Shown piece by piece: positions 17,216 through 27,289 of a stretch of 64,000 nucleotides of DNA (position 1 is its first letter; the number at the start of each line of letters is the position of its first letter). The translations under genes and the position numbers were made by a program. The stretch is from Devosia enhydra (GTDB lineage: Bacteria > Pseudomonadota > Alphaproteobacteria > Rhizobiales > Devosiaceae). Under the pieces are notes generated by a model. The model was not told where the DNA came from. It worked only from the letters and a program-made list of their open reading frames with translations, and ran no database searches. The DNA is taken from the NCBI RefSeq assembly GCF_900119845.1, contig NZ_FPKU01000001.1:248001-312000 (forward strand), written 5' to 3'.

Positions 17216-17260
17216 ATCGCGATCGCGGCCAGCATCGCCACCCCCAGACGTCATCCCCCC

Positions 17261-17638
17261 TCACCGCGGCGTAACCGTCTCCGCCAGCCACCAGGTCGTA
17301 CCCGAGCCATCGCGCACGCCGCCGCGGCGGTCGCCATCGCCCTTGTCATCGAGCGGCTGCACCACTGTGCCGCCCGCCGCGAGTGCCCGGGCGAAGGCGG
17401 CGTCCAGGTCGGGCACGTAGACATGCAGGTTGATGGCGCCGGCGCCCGGCGCTTCGCCCAGCATCACGATGGTGTCGTCGATGCGGATTTCGCAATGCCC
17501 GATGCGACCGGCCGCGGTGCGGTGCACCATCAGCGGGTCGGCGCCGAACACCGCCTTGATGAAGGCCAGCGCCGGCCCGGCATCGTCCACGATGATATAG
17601 GGCGAGAGCGCGGTATACCCCTGGGGCTTGTAGCTCAC
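17261..17638 (-). CDS. VOC family (glyoxalase/PhnB-like) protein
   Basis: A 125-residue single-domain VOC protein. GYTALSPYIIVDDAGPALAFIKAVFGAD at the N-terminus, IGHCEIRIDDTIVMLGEA in the middle and DGSGTTWWLAE at the end are typical of PhnB-like members. The substrate is unknown. The start is GTG at 17638, supported by GAGGAGG 6 bases upstream. It follows the next gene by 10 bp on the same strand. Confidence 0.87.
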   Translation of the reverse strand: MSYKPQGYTALSPYIIVDDAGPALAFIKAVFGADPLMVHRTAAGRIGHCEIRIDDTIVMLGEAPGAGAINLHVYVPDLDAAFARALAAGGTVVQPLDDKGDGDRRGGVRDGSGTTWWLAETVTPR

Positions 17639-17648
17639 GGCGTCCTCC

Positions 17649-18770
17649 TCAATAGACGGTGGTCAGCACTTCCACTTCGCGCGCCTGTCCGGGCTGCACC
17701 TGGAACTGCCGATTGAACACCTGCTCGCCGCGCTTGGCCAGCACCAGATAGTCGCCCTCGGCCAGAACCGTGGTCGGGAAGGCGCCGATCGCGGCAAAGA
17801 TCGTTTCCCCGTCCTCGGTCTTGATCGTCCAGTCGATATCGGCGATGGCCTCGCCGCCCGCCTGCGTCACGAGCTTGAACGACACCTGCGCCGCCTGGTG
17901 ATAGAGCGTCGCATCGGTGAGCTGGCCCGGCTCCACCCGCAGGTCGGCCCGCACCACCGCGTTGATGTCGCCGAAATGCGAGACAACGTGATAGGTGCCG
18001 GCGTTCAGCGTCACCACATCGTTGGGCGAGAGGTTCTGCGCCACGATCCCGCGCGATGTCTCGTCATTCTCGTTGAAGATGTCGAAGCGCAACAGGTTGA
18101 TCGGGATCGGCACGTCGCCGCTGATGGCCGCGTTGAGCCGCATCGCTCCCGCATCGAGAATGATGGCCTTCTCGGTGTTCTCGCTGCCCACTTCGAGCGG
18201 CTCGCTGGCCTGGGCGCGCCCATAGGCGACATGCACCACATAATTGCCCGGAGCGAGCTTGAATGTGCCTTCCGGATCATAGGAGCTTCCGGCCAGCTGC
18301 AATTCGCCCTGCTGGTTGGTGCGCGTCTCGAACACCCGCCAGATCAGCCCGTCATTGATGGGCCGGCCGCCATCGGTGATCATGGCGCTGAGCTTCACAT
18401 CCTGCAACGTGGTCGCCACGGCGCGGGCGGCGTCGGTCGCTGTCAGCGCGTTGCGCAGGCTTGCGGGCGCCTGGCTCTGGGCCGGATCGGGAAAGGCGGC
18501 AAGCGGCGCGGCGAGTTCGGGCGAGGGGACGGGCTCCACCGGCTCCTGCGGCGAAATCTCGGCCGGCACCGGGGCGGGCCGAAAGCTCGGCCAGGGCGCG
18601 GGCATCACCTGGTCCTGCGCCAGCGCGGGCAGGGCTGTAACGAGCGCCAGCGCAACCATGGTCGCGCGTCCCGGATGCCCCCCACGAAACCGCACCAGGC
18701 AGCGCAGGGCGTCGCCGAAAATTCGGCTGGCGGACGCGATGGTGAGGGCGCTGCGCGGTGAGCGGCTCAT
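17649..18770 (-). CDS. Exported protein with repeated beta-domain segments, unknown function
   Basis: A 373-residue protein with a long, basic N-terminal segment followed by a hydrophobic stretch ATMVALALVTALPALAQ (about residues 36-52), which looks like an internal signal peptide or anchor. A Pro-rich linker (APWPSFRPAPVPAEISPQEP) follows. The rest has repeated segments with an alternating pattern of the type LAPGNYVVHVAYG, LNAGTYHVVSHFG and LAEGDYLVLAKRG, resembling carboxypeptidase-regulatory or PEGA-like beta folds. I do not recognise the family. It is upstream of the VOC gene and divergent from the nitroreductase gene. Confidence 0.7.
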   Translation of the reverse strand: MSRSPRSALTIASASRIFGDALRCLVRFRGGHPGRATMVALALVTALPALAQDQVMPAPWPSFRPAPVPAEISPQEPVEPVPSPELAAPLAAFPDPAQSQAPASLRNALTATDAARAVATTLQDVKLSAMITDGGRPINDGLIWRVFETRTNQQGELQLAGSSYDPEGTFKLAPGNYVVHVAYGRAQASEPLEVGSENTEKAIILDAGAMRLNAAISGDVPIPINLLRFDIFNENDETSRGIVAQNLSPNDVVTLNAGTYHVVSHFGDINAVVRADLRVEPGQLTDATLYHQAAQVSFKLVTQAGGEAIADIDWTIKTEDGETIFAAIGAFPTTVLAEGDYLVLAKRGEQVFNRQFQVQPGQAREVEVLTTVY

Positions 18771-18889
18771 GACTCGTCGGCCTTTCTGTCGATACCCCTG
18801 ACAAGCGCTCGGTAGCGCTGGATTGCGGAAAAGCTGTGTCATATGCAAAGCCATGCGGCAAGCTGCCGTTCCCGCCTCGAGGAGTTCCC

Positions 18890-19468
18890 ATGCCCGCCGA
18901 TCCTGCACTGCGTGATTACCTGCTCACCCGGCGTTCCGTCGGCATGGCCTTCCTGCGCGATCCCGGCCCCGACGCGGCCGAGCTCGAAACCCTGCTGACC
19001 ATCGCCACCCGCGTTCCCGATCACGGCAAGCTCGCGCCCTGGCGGCTGGTGCTGTTTTCGGGCGATGCGCGCGCCGAGGCCGGCAACCGGCTCGCCGCCT
19101 TGGTCAAGGCGCGCAATCCCGCCATCGACGAGGCGGCCCTCGATATCGAGCGGCGCCAGTTCCTGCCGGCGCCGCTGACGGTGGGGGTGATCTTTTCCCC
19201 CAAGCCGGTGCCCAAGGTGCCCGAGCTCGAGCAGCTGCTTTCGGCCGGCAATGTCTGCTTCAACCTCGAACACGCCGCCAATGCGCTGGGCTTTGCCGCC
19301 TCCTGGGTCACCCGCTGGTTCGCCTTCGATACCGAGGCGCAGGCCCTGCTCGGGGCTTCCGCAGGCGAGCGCTTCGTGGGCTTCGTGCATATCGGCACGC
19401 CCACCATCAAGCCTGACGATCGCGATCGTCCCGCGCTCGAGGCCGTGGTCTCGCACTGGCAGGGTTAA
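18890..19468 (+). CDS. Nitroreductase family protein
   Basis: A 192-residue FMN-dependent nitroreductase-like protein. RRSVGMAF near residue 15 and ATRVPDHGKLAPWRLVLFSG near 40 are the FMN-binding segments, and ALGFAASWVTRWFA matches the third motif. The natural electron acceptor is unknown; the RVPDHGKLAPWR form is the one seen in the YdjA-like subgroup. The ATG at 18890 has GAGGAG 6 bases upstream. Confidence 0.92.
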   Translation: MPADPALRDYLLTRRSVGMAFLRDPGPDAAELETLLTIATRVPDHGKLAPWRLVLFSGDARAEAGNRLAALVKARNPAIDEAALDIERRQFLPAPLTVGVIFSPKPVPKVPELEQLLSAGNVCFNLEHAANALGFAASWVTRWFAFDTEAQALLGASAGERFVGFVHIGTPTIKPDDRDRPALEAVVSHWQG

Positions 19469-19577
19469 CCGGCCGTTAACCTTGCTGCGCCATTGGTTAA
19501 CGCTGAGTTTATGAGCCCGGGTCTCGTCCTTGCCGCCAGTATCGGGGGCAGGGCGCCCGGTCTGCAGCGGAGACGTC

Positions 19578-20480
19578 ATGGGCGTGACCCCGATTTCGGT
19601 GCCCCAGGGCATCGCCCAGGTCATCGACCGGGCCGGCTCCAGGAATGGCGTCGATTTCGACTATCTGTTGCAGACCGCCATCCGCGAAAGCAGCCTCGAT
19701 CCCTCCGCCAAGGCCCGCACCTCGTCTGCCACTGGCCTCTTCCAGTTTCTCGAAGGCACCTGGCTGCAGGTGATGAAAACCGAGGGCCCGCGCCTCGGCT
19801 ATGCCAAAGAGGCCGCTGCCATCAGCGTTGATCGCGAGGGCAATTATATCGTCGCCGATCCGGCGCGCCGTCGCGAAATCCTCGATCTGCGCAAGGACCC
19901 GGCAATCGCCTCCGATCTCGCGGCGGCCTTCACCAAATCCAATGGCGACTATCTGCTCGACCGCTTCGGTCGCATGCCGAGCCCGGGCGAACTCTATATC
20001 GCCCATTTCCTCGGCGCCCGTGGAGCGGCCACCTTTTTCGAGGCAGGCCTGTCCAATCCCGATCAGAGCGCGCCGGCGCTTTTTCCCCGCCAGGCCGAAG
20101 CCAATCGCTCGATCTTCTATGCGGGCGGCAAGCCGCGCTCCATCCGCCAGGTCTATGAAGTGCTGGTCGCCAAGCACCGACCCGACGACGCCGTCGGGGC
20201 AGGGGCACCGAGCCCGACTTTCGTCGCCCAGCAGATGGCGGGGCCCGTCGCCCGAGCCATGGCGGTGCCCCCTCCGGCGCCCGATCTCATCCCGTCCCGG
20301 TTCGGTCCCGACGACCTTTCTTTCACCGCTCTGTTCTCGACCGAACCGGCAACAGCCCCGCGGCCCCTGGTCGTTCCTGTGACTTCATCGACACCCCACA
20401 CGAATCCACACGAGCCGGCACAGTTATTCTCGAGATTTTACGTTCAGCCTCAGCCGGATGAAGGTAAATCATCCCCTTAA
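19578..20480 (+). CDS. Lytic transglycosylase domain protein
   Basis: A 300-residue protein with an N-terminal SLT-like domain: AIRESSLDPSAKARTSSATGLFQF carries the catalytic glutamate (in the ES pair) and the GLFQF motif of family 1 lytic transglycosylases, which cleave peptidoglycan. Residues beyond about 190 are Pro-rich and disordered. No classical signal peptide is seen at the chosen ATG (19578, with CGGAGA just upstream); export by another route, or an upstream start, is possible. The following DUF2336 gene is on the same strand. Confidence 0.85.
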   Translation: MGVTPISVPQGIAQVIDRAGSRNGVDFDYLLQTAIRESSLDPSAKARTSSATGLFQFLEGTWLQVMKTEGPRLGYAKEAAAISVDREGNYIVADPARRREILDLRKDPAIASDLAAAFTKSNGDYLLDRFGRMPSPGELYIAHFLGARGAATFFEAGLSNPDQSAPALFPRQAEANRSIFYAGGKPRSIRQVYEVLVAKHRPDDAVGAGAPSPTFVAQQMAGPVARAMAVPPPAPDLIPSRFGPDDLSFTALFSTEPATAPRPLVVPVTSSTPHTNPHEPAQLFSRFYVQPQPDEGKSSP

Positions 20481-20544
20481 GGGCATGGTGAACCGTTCCT
20501 TAAGCCTTCGCGCCTAGCCTTGAAGCCGTTGTGCGGAGTGCTTC

Positions 20545-21747
20545 ATGGTTGCCTATGCCGATTTCGTCGCGCTGAGCGGATCCAGTGGCAGCGACGCGCG
20601 GGGACAAGCCGCGCATCTGGCTGCCCAGGCGTATAGTTTCCACTCCGGTCCGGCCGACGAACAAGCGGCGCTCTATGCCGCGCTCATCGGATTTCTCGAT
20701 GATCCTTCGGTCCGCGTGCGCGCGGCCCTCGCCTATGGCTTGCTGCATGCGCCCGCCGCGCCACGCCCGATCCTCCTCGCGCTCCTTCACGATTCTCCCA
20801 TCATTTCGAGGGCGATAGCGCAATATTCCCCGGCCGTTCTCGATGCCGATCTGCTGCCGCTGGTGCCCGATGCCGACCTCGCCATGCTGCTCGCCATTGC
20901 CGAGCGGCCCGCCATCGGCCCCCGCCTTGCCGAAGCCCTCATCCGGCGCGATCAGCGTCCCGTTCTGGCCCGCCTGCTGGCGCGCCGTGAAGTTCGGCTG
21001 TCTGCGCAAGTCTTTGAAGACATTGTCGAAAAGCATGCCGATGATGCCGGGCTGCGCGGGCACCTGCTCGATCGCAACGACCTGCCGGCCTCTCTCCGGC
21101 TCATCCTGATCGACCGCTCGGTCGCAGCCATTGCCCGGACCCGCATCGTCTGCGGCGCTATCGCGCCAAGGCGGCTCGAGCGGCTTTTAGGCCAGTTGCG
21201 CGATGCTGCCCTGACCAGTTTGGGCGAAGCCGAGGCAGGGGCCGGCAGGGCGCCCTATGCCGTTGAAGCCATTGAACAAAACCGGGTCTCGACGCGGGTC
21301 ATGCTGCACGCCGTCATCCATGGCCGGGTGCTGTTTTTCGCCGATTGCCTCGCCGCGCTCGCCGAATCACCGCGCACGAAAGTGTTCTCGATTCTCGAAT
21401 CGGGCAGCCGGCCGGTGCTTCTGGCGCTGCTGCGGCGCGCCGGCCTGTCGCCCAATGTCGCCAACCTCTTGGCCCGGCTCGTTTTTCTTGCGCGCACCGC
21501 CGATCTCGCCGACGATGTCGCGGCCCGCCACTACGTCGTCACCGCCCTGACCGAAGAGCTCATCGTCGACCATGCCGGCGACATCCCCGCCGAACTCGAC
21601 GCCGCCTTCACCTATCTCTCTGAACAGAATGTGGTTTTGGCCCGGGCGGCCGCACGTGGCGTGCTCGCATCCTTTGCCGCCGAAGATGGCGCGCACGTGC
21701 TGCCGGTTCTGCCCGCAGAGCCGCGCATGGCCTTGCCGGCTGCCTGA
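20545..21747 (+). CDS. DUF2336 domain protein (HEAT-like)
   Basis: A 400-residue all-helical protein of the alphaproteobacterial DUF2336 type. The N-terminal part (ALIGFLDDPSVRVRAALAYGLLHAP) looks like a HEAT repeat, followed by LLALLHDSPIISRAIAQYSP and similar repeats. The function is unknown. The ATG at 20545 is the only good start. It ends 21 bp before the convergent NAD kinase gene. Nothing obvious links it to its neighbours. Confidence 0.8.
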   Translation: MVAYADFVALSGSSGSDARGQAAHLAAQAYSFHSGPADEQAALYAALIGFLDDPSVRVRAALAYGLLHAPAAPRPILLALLHDSPIISRAIAQYSPAVLDADLLPLVPDADLAMLLAIAERPAIGPRLAEALIRRDQRPVLARLLARREVRLSAQVFEDIVEKHADDAGLRGHLLDRNDLPASLRLILIDRSVAAIARTRIVCGAIAPRRLERLLGQLRDAALTSLGEAEAGAGRAPYAVEAIEQNRVSTRVMLHAVIHGRVLFFADCLAALAESPRTKVFSILESGSRPVLLALLRRAGLSPNVANLLARLVFLARTADLADDVAARHYVVTALTEELIVDHAGDIPAELDAAFTYLSEQNVVLARAAARGVLASFAAEDGAHVLPVLPAEPRMALPAA

Positions 21748-21768
21748 AACATCAATTTAATCAGGTGG

Positions 21769-22545
21769 TTAGTAGCGGAACTGTTCGCTCAATACCCGCT
21801 CCTCCAGGCTGGTGCCCGGGTCGAACAGCAGCGTCACCCGGCAGTCCCGCCGTTCCCGGATCGTGACCTCGCGCACATCGCGGATTTCGACATTGTCGGC
21901 CACGGCATTCACCGGCCGCTTCTCGCCCTCCAGCGTCCTGAAGCGCACCCGCGCATCATTGTGCAGGATAGCACCGCGCCAACGCCTTGGACGAAAAGGA
22001 GAAATCGGCGTCAGTGCGAGGAGCGGAGAATCGATCGGCAGGATGGGGCCATGCGCCGAAAGGTTGTAGGCCGTGGACCCGGCCGGCGTTGCCACCAGCA
22101 CCCCGTCGCAAATCAGTTCGGCCAGTCGCACCTGCTCGTCGACCGCAATCTCGATCTTCGCCGCCTGATAGGTGGCCCGGTAAAGCGAAACTTCGTTGAG
22201 TGCCAAGGCTTCGTGGCGCTTGTCCCCGGCATCGATCACGTCCATCTGCAGGGGATAGATATGGGTCGGCTTGGCCGCCTCGAGCCGCGCGGTGAGCCCA
22301 TGCGAGGCATAGCTGTTCATCATGAAGCCGACCGAGCCGAAATTCATCCCGAACACCGGGATCGGCCGCTCCATCGTGCGGTGCAGGGTCTGGAGCATCA
22401 GCCCGTCGCCCCCCAGCGCCACGATGGCTGTCGCGGCTTCGAGCCCGACATCCCCGTATCGATTCCGCAGCGTCTCGGCCGCCGCATCCGCTTCCGGCGT
22501 GCCGCTCGAAACAAATGTGATGCGATCGATCACTACCGGCTGCAC
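21769..22545 (-). CDS. nadK: NAD kinase
   Basis: NadK phosphorylates NAD to NADP with ATP or polyphosphate. The GGDG ATP site is at residues 45-48 of the chosen protein, and [11 protein letters not shown] and [21 protein letters not shown] match the NAD-binding and conserved C-terminal motifs. I chose GTG at 22545 because AGGGGAG lies 8 bases upstream and it yields 258 residues, the usual rhizobial length. ATG at 22611 is possible but lacks a ribosome site. The open frame continues through tRNA-Thr, which cannot be coding. Confidence 0.93.
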   Translation of the reverse strand: MQPVVIDRITFVSSGTPEADAAAETLRNRYGDVGLEAATAIVALGGDGLMLQTLHRTMERPIPVFGMNFGSVGFMMNSYASHGLTARLEAAKPTHIYPLQMDVIDAGDKRHEALALNEVSLYRATYQAAKIEIAVDEQVRLAELICDGVLVATPAGSTAYNLSAHGPILPIDSPLLALTPISPFRPRRWRGAILHNDARVRFRTLEGEKRPVNAVADNVEIRDVREVTIRERRDCRVTLLFDPGTSLEERVLSEQFRY

Positions 22546-22658
22546 CTGCGACTCTCCCCTGTCGCGCGACGCGCGCTGCATCGATCCGGCTTCGCCAACC
22601 GGATTCATCATCTCATTGTCTGCTGATAAGTAATTGAAATCAATAGCCCCAAACAGGC

Positions 22659-22734
<76 letters not shown>

Positions 22735-22743
22735 ACAGCCGCC

Positions 22744-22772
22744 TTGCTAACATCGCTTCCCGATTGCATCAA
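22744..22772 (-). promoter_or_regulatory. Probable promoter of tRNA-Thr
   Basis: Read on the minus strand, TTGATG and TAGCAA are separated by 17 bases. The -10-like box is 9 bp before the tRNA 5' end, the right distance for a short tRNA leader. Confidence 0.55.
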
Positions 22773-22810
22773 GGTATCTGGGCGGGGCAGCACCTGCCGA
22801 AAGGACCGAG

Positions 22811-23275
22811 ATGAGCCGAAAGCCTATGATCTATGTCGACGCCGATGCCTGCCCGGTCAAGGCCGAGGTGGAACGCGTCGCTTATCGTCATGGCCTCGTC
22901 GTCACCCACGTTGCCGGCCGCGGCATGCGGCCCTCGCGCGATCCGATGATCCGCGTCGTGGGCGTGCCGCAGGGACCCGATGCCGCCGATGACTGGATCG
23001 TCGAAGCGCTCGAGCCCGATGACATGGTCATCACAGCCGATATCGGGCTGGCCGCACGCGCCATCGAGAATGGCGCGGCCGCGCTGTCCCCGATCGGCAA
23101 GCCGTTCACCGCCGAGAGCATCGGCATGGCGCTCGCGATGCGCGACCTCAACAAGCATCTGCGCGAAACCGGCGAGAGCGACGGCCACAATCCGGCCTTT
23201 TCGGCCAAGGATCGCTCGCGTTTCCTCGTCGCATGCGATGAAATGGTCTCGCGGGTACTGGCCCGAGCAAAATGA
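22811..23275 (+). CDS. DUF188 / YaiI-YqxD family protein
   Basis: A 154-residue protein of the YaiI/YqxD family with the signature IYVDADACPVKAEVERVAYRHG at the N-terminus and DDWIVEALEPDDMVITADIGLA in the middle. The aspartates (DADA, DD, AD) suggest a metal-binding, PIN-like nuclease fold, but no activity is established. It is divergent from tRNA-Thr. Confidence 0.9.
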   Translation: MSRKPMIYVDADACPVKAEVERVAYRHGLVVTHVAGRGMRPSRDPMIRVVGVPQGPDAADDWIVEALEPDDMVITADIGLAARAIENGAAALSPIGKPFTAESIGMALAMRDLNKHLRETGESDGHNPAFSAKDRSRFLVACDEMVSRVLARAK

Positions 23276-23389
23276 GCACAATCGCGCTCTTGCCGGTCCC
23301 AAACGGCCGTGGCTCTGCTATAGGAAGCACGAAACTGGCCGCTAGCGGCCCCGGGTCCCATGCATAGGTCCAAGAAGGATAGTGTCACC

Positions 23390-24664
23390 ATGAAACTCAA
23401 GACCAGTCTGGGGCTGCCTCTGGCGCTTTCGGTCGGCCTGCTCGTGGCCGCCTGCGACAACAGCCCCAACCCGCCGCCTCGCCCCGCCAACACCACCGCG
23501 CCCGCCAACACGACGGCACCGGCGAACGCCACGGCGCCATCCAACACCACCGCTCCGGCCAACGCCACGGCCCCCACGAACGCCACGGCGCCTGCAAATA
23601 GCAGCGCGCCCGCGAATGCAACCGCGCCAACCAACACGCCCGCAAACGCCACGGCTCCCGCCAATAGCAGCGCACCCGCCAACTCGCCCGCGCCTGGCAA
23701 TGTGACGGCACCGAGCAACACTACCGCTCCTGCGAATAGTGCAGCACCGGCCAACGCGACGGCCCCTGCAAATACCACGGCACCGGCAAACACCGTCGCT
23801 CCGGCCACCACCGCCGCGCCGTCGAATGCGCCGGCTCCCGCCAACACGACGGCTCCTGCCAACGTCGCCTCGACGACTGCCCCAGCCAACGCAGTTTCGG
23901 CGCCGGCGACACCGGCGAACACAATGGCTGCCCCCGCCAACAGCGTGGCAGCGCCTGCGGCCCCCGCCAACGCAACCGCTCCGGCGAACGCGACGGCTCC
24001 CGCCAACGCGATGACGCCTGCAAACGCCATGTCGACGCCAGCCAACACCGCAGCGGTGCCCGCAAACTCGGCGGCTTCGTCGACGAGCGCCGCGCCTTCC
24101 AATGCGGTGGCGTCCTCCAATGCCGTCGCTCCTGCAAATGTCGTCGAAGCGCCGGCGAATGCTGCGGCGCGTTCGGCCGCTCTGGCCAATAACATCGCTC
24201 CGGCGAACGTTACGGCTGCGCAGCCCTCGAACGCGACGGCACCGGCGCCAGCCAATGCCGTAGCCGCTCCGTCGCCCGCCAATACCGTCGCGGCGACCGA
24301 AGATCCTGCGCCGGAGGCCGAGACGTCCGCGGAGGCGATGGACAAGGGCCTGTCCGACGTCGCCGCAGCCATCGCGGCCGCTGCTGCCCGCTCCGAGGCG
24401 CCCGAGGCTCCCGCTGCGGCCGCGCCAGCCGAGGCACCCGCTCCGGCAAATGCCGTCGCCCCGGCTCCGGTCGCTGCCCCGGCCAACGCAACCGCCGCGC
24501 CCGCGGGCGCAGCTGATGCCGCGGCCAAGGGCGCGGCAGATGCTGCTGCGGCCGCAGGTTCGGCCCAGGCGCCTGCCGCGTCGGCCCCTGCCGCGGCGCT
24601 GCCGGCCGATCCGGCGCTGCGCAAGGGCGTCGAGGATGCGCGGTCCGCCACCGGAACCCGCTGA
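23390..24664 (+). CDS. Lipoprotein built from an Asn-rich hexapeptide repeat
   Basis: A 424-residue protein with a lipoprotein signal (MKLKTSLGLPLALSVGL, lipobox LVAAC, lipidated Cys22), so it is probably anchored in a membrane and exposed to the periplasm or surface. From about residue 32 to 300 it consists of many imperfect copies of a six-residue unit of the type P-[AST]-N-x-x-A. The C-terminal 120 residues are Ala/Pro/Glu-rich with a possible helix around MDKGLSDVAAAIAAAAARSEA. No family was recognised. The ATG at 23390 is supported by the lipoprotein signal; a strong terminator follows. See the repeat entry. Confidence 0.85.
   Translation: MKLKTSLGLPLALSVGLLVAACDNSPNPPPRPANTTAPANTTAPANATAPSNTTAPANATAPTNATAPANSSAPANATAPTNTPANATAPANSSAPANSPAPGNVTAPSNTTAPANSAAPANATAPANTTAPANTVAPATTAAPSNAPAPANTTAPANVASTTAPANAVSAPATPANTMAAPANSVAAPAAPANATAPANATAPANAMTPANAMSTPANTAAVPANSAASSTSAAPSNAVASSNAVAPANVVEAPANAAARSAALANNIAPANVTAAQPSNATAPAPANAVAAPSPANTVAATEDPAPEAETSAEAMDKGLSDVAAAIAAAAARSEAPEAPAAAAPAEAPAPANAVAPAPVAAPANATAAPAGAADAAAKGAADAAAAAGSAQAPAASAPAAALPADPALRKGVEDARSATGTR
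23483..24295 (+). repeat. 18-bp coding tandem repeat (hexapeptide array)
   Basis: About 45 imperfect units of roughly 18 bp encode the P-x-N-x-x-A array in the lipoprotein. Base 1-2 of the Pro codon and the AAC/AAT Asn codon are the most constant; third positions and the x-x residues vary. A few units are shortened by one or two residues, always in frame. Confidence 0.85.
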
Positions 24665-24686
24665 GCTTCATCGCGATATCAAGGTG

Positions 24687-24722
24687 AAGCGGGAGGAGCC
24701 CAGGCGGCCCCTCCCGCTTTTT
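24687..24722 (+). terminator. Intrinsic terminator after the repeat lipoprotein
   Basis: AAGCGGGAGG pairs with CCTCCCGCTT across a GC-rich loop and is followed by a T run, 23 bp after the stop. Confidence 0.88.
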
Positions 24723-24799
24723 CATGTCCGGCGGTTGTCCCGGCAGGCCCCGGCATGGCATCTTTGGGCCACCAGAACGCTTTGATGAGGCAACAGGAT

Positions 24800-25927
24800 A
24801 TGAAGACCCGGGCAGCCGTGGCATTTGCGGCAGGCAAGCCGCTCGAGATCGTCGAGGTCGACCTCGAAGGCCCAAAGGCGGGCGAAGTTCTCGTCGAGAT
24901 CAAGGCCACCGGCATCTGCCACACCGATGAATTCACGCTGTCGGGGGCTGATCCGGAAGGCCTTTTTCCCTCTATCCTCGGCCATGAAGGCGCTGGCATC
25001 GTCGTCGATGTCGGGCCGGGCGTGACCTCGGTCAAAAAGGGCGATCACGTCATTCCGCTCTACACGCCTGAATGCCGCGAGTGCCCGTCCTGCCTGTCGC
25101 GCAAGACCAATCTCTGCACCGCGATCCGCGCCACCCAGGGGCAGGGGCTGATGCCCGATGGCACTTCGCGCTTTTCCTTCGAGGGCAAGCCGATTTACCA
25201 CTACATGGGCTGCTCGACCTTCTCGAACTACACGGTCATGCCCGAGATCGCAGTGGCGAAGATCGATCCGGCCGCGCCGTTCGACAAGGTCTGCTATATC
25301 GGATGCGGCGTGACGACGGGGGTGGGCGCCGTACTCAACACCGCGAAGGTCGAGGCTGGCGCCACCGCCATCGTCTTCGGGCTGGGCGGCATCGGCCTCA
25401 ACGTCATCCAGGGCCTGCGCCTGGCCGGCGCCGACATGATCATCGGTGTCGATCTCAACGATGACAAGAAGGCCTGGGGCGAACGCTTTGGGATGACCCA
25501 TTTCGTCAATCCCAAAGAGGTCGGGAAAGACCTCGTTCCCTATCTCGTCAACATGACCAAGCGGGGCGCCGACCAGATCGGGGGCGCCGACTACACCTTC
25601 GATTGTACCGGCAATGTCACCGTCATGCGTCAGGCCCTCGAAGCCAGCCATCGGGGCTGGGGCAAGTCGGTCGTCATCGGCGTTGCCGGCGCCGGACAGG
25701 AGATTTCGACCCGCCCGTTCCAGCTGGTGACCGGTCGGACCTGGATGGGCACGGCTTTCGGTGGCGCACGCGGCCGCACCGATGTGCCCCGGATCGTCGA
25801 CTGGTACATGTCGGGTAAGATCGAGATCGACCCGATGATCACCCACACACTGCGGCTCGAGGACATCAACAAGGGCTTCGACCTGATGCACAAGGGCGAA
25901 AGCATCCGCTCGGTGGTGCTTTACTGA
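24800..25927 (+). CDS. frmA: S-(hydroxymethyl)glutathione dehydrogenase (class III ADH)
   Basis: This zinc enzyme oxidises S-(hydroxymethyl)glutathione to S-formylglutathione in formaldehyde detoxification and can reduce S-nitrosoglutathione. The 375-residue length is that of class III. Catalytic-zinc ligands are Cys40, His62 and Glu63 (GHEGAG); structural-zinc cysteines are at 92, 95, 98 and 106. [12 protein letters not shown] is the NAD-binding loop. The ATG at 24800 gives the usual N-terminus; ATG 24785 is an alternative. No S-formylglutathione hydrolase gene is adjacent. Confidence 0.95.
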   Translation: MKTRAAVAFAAGKPLEIVEVDLEGPKAGEVLVEIKATGICHTDEFTLSGADPEGLFPSILGHEGAGIVVDVGPGVTSVKKGDHVIPLYTPECRECPSCLSRKTNLCTAIRATQGQGLMPDGTSRFSFEGKPIYHYMGCSTFSNYTVMPEIAVAKIDPAAPFDKVCYIGCGVTTGVGAVLNTAKVEAGATAIVFGLGGIGLNVIQGLRLAGADMIIGVDLNDDKKAWGERFGMTHFVNPKEVGKDLVPYLVNMTKRGADQIGGADYTFDCTGNVTVMRQALEASHRGWGKSVVIGVAGAGQEISTRPFQLVTGRTWMGTAFGGARGRTDVPRIVDWYMSGKIEIDPMITHTLRLEDINKGFDLMHKGESIRSVVLY

Positions 25928-25987
25928 CGAGGCTCGGGGCGCGCCGGCAGCGCGCGCGTCCCGTACCCGTCGCAGCGTATAAGTCCC

Positions 25988-26014
25988 TTGACAGGGCGAA
26001 AACAAAATGAGAAC
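25988..26014 (+). promoter_or_regulatory. recA promoter -35 and LexA (SOS) box
   Basis: TTGACA at 25988-25993 is a perfect -35. AAAC-N7-GAAC at 26000-26014 differs from the alphaproteobacterial SOS box GAAC-N7-GAAC by one base and overlaps the region between -35 and -10, about 83 bp before the recA start. Confidence 0.8.
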
Positions 26015-26096
26015 AAAAGAGGATCAATAACGGCACCATAGACGCCCGGCAGGTGCATTGCGCCGCTGTCGCGACCATGAAATAAGGAGACGAACA

Positions 26097-27170
<1,074 letters not shown>

Positions 27171-27235
27171 TCGCGCCCAGCCTGCTTCTGGACAGAGGCA
27201 GGGCGTGCGGGCTAGAAGGCATTGAAGTGCCGACG

Positions 27236-27267
27236 AGGACGCGGGGCCGACGCCCCCGTCCTTTTTT
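27236..27267 (+). terminator. Intrinsic terminator of recA
   Basis: AGGACG-C-GGGG pairs with CCCC-C-GTCCT and is followed by six T residues. Confidence 0.9.
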
Positions 27268-27289
27268 GTGACGAAAGCCCGAGAGCCCC

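Noticed and set aside
23483-24295. Possible CRISPR-like array in the 18-bp repeats.
   Set aside because: Repeats are contiguous, coding and imperfect, with no unique spacers.
22888-24651. Antisense 587-residue frame with GAVALAG-type repeats opposite the hexapeptide lipoprotein.
   Set aside because: It is the antisense translation of the PAN repeat DNA. The sense strand has a lipoprotein signal, a start and a terminator; the antisense frame does not.
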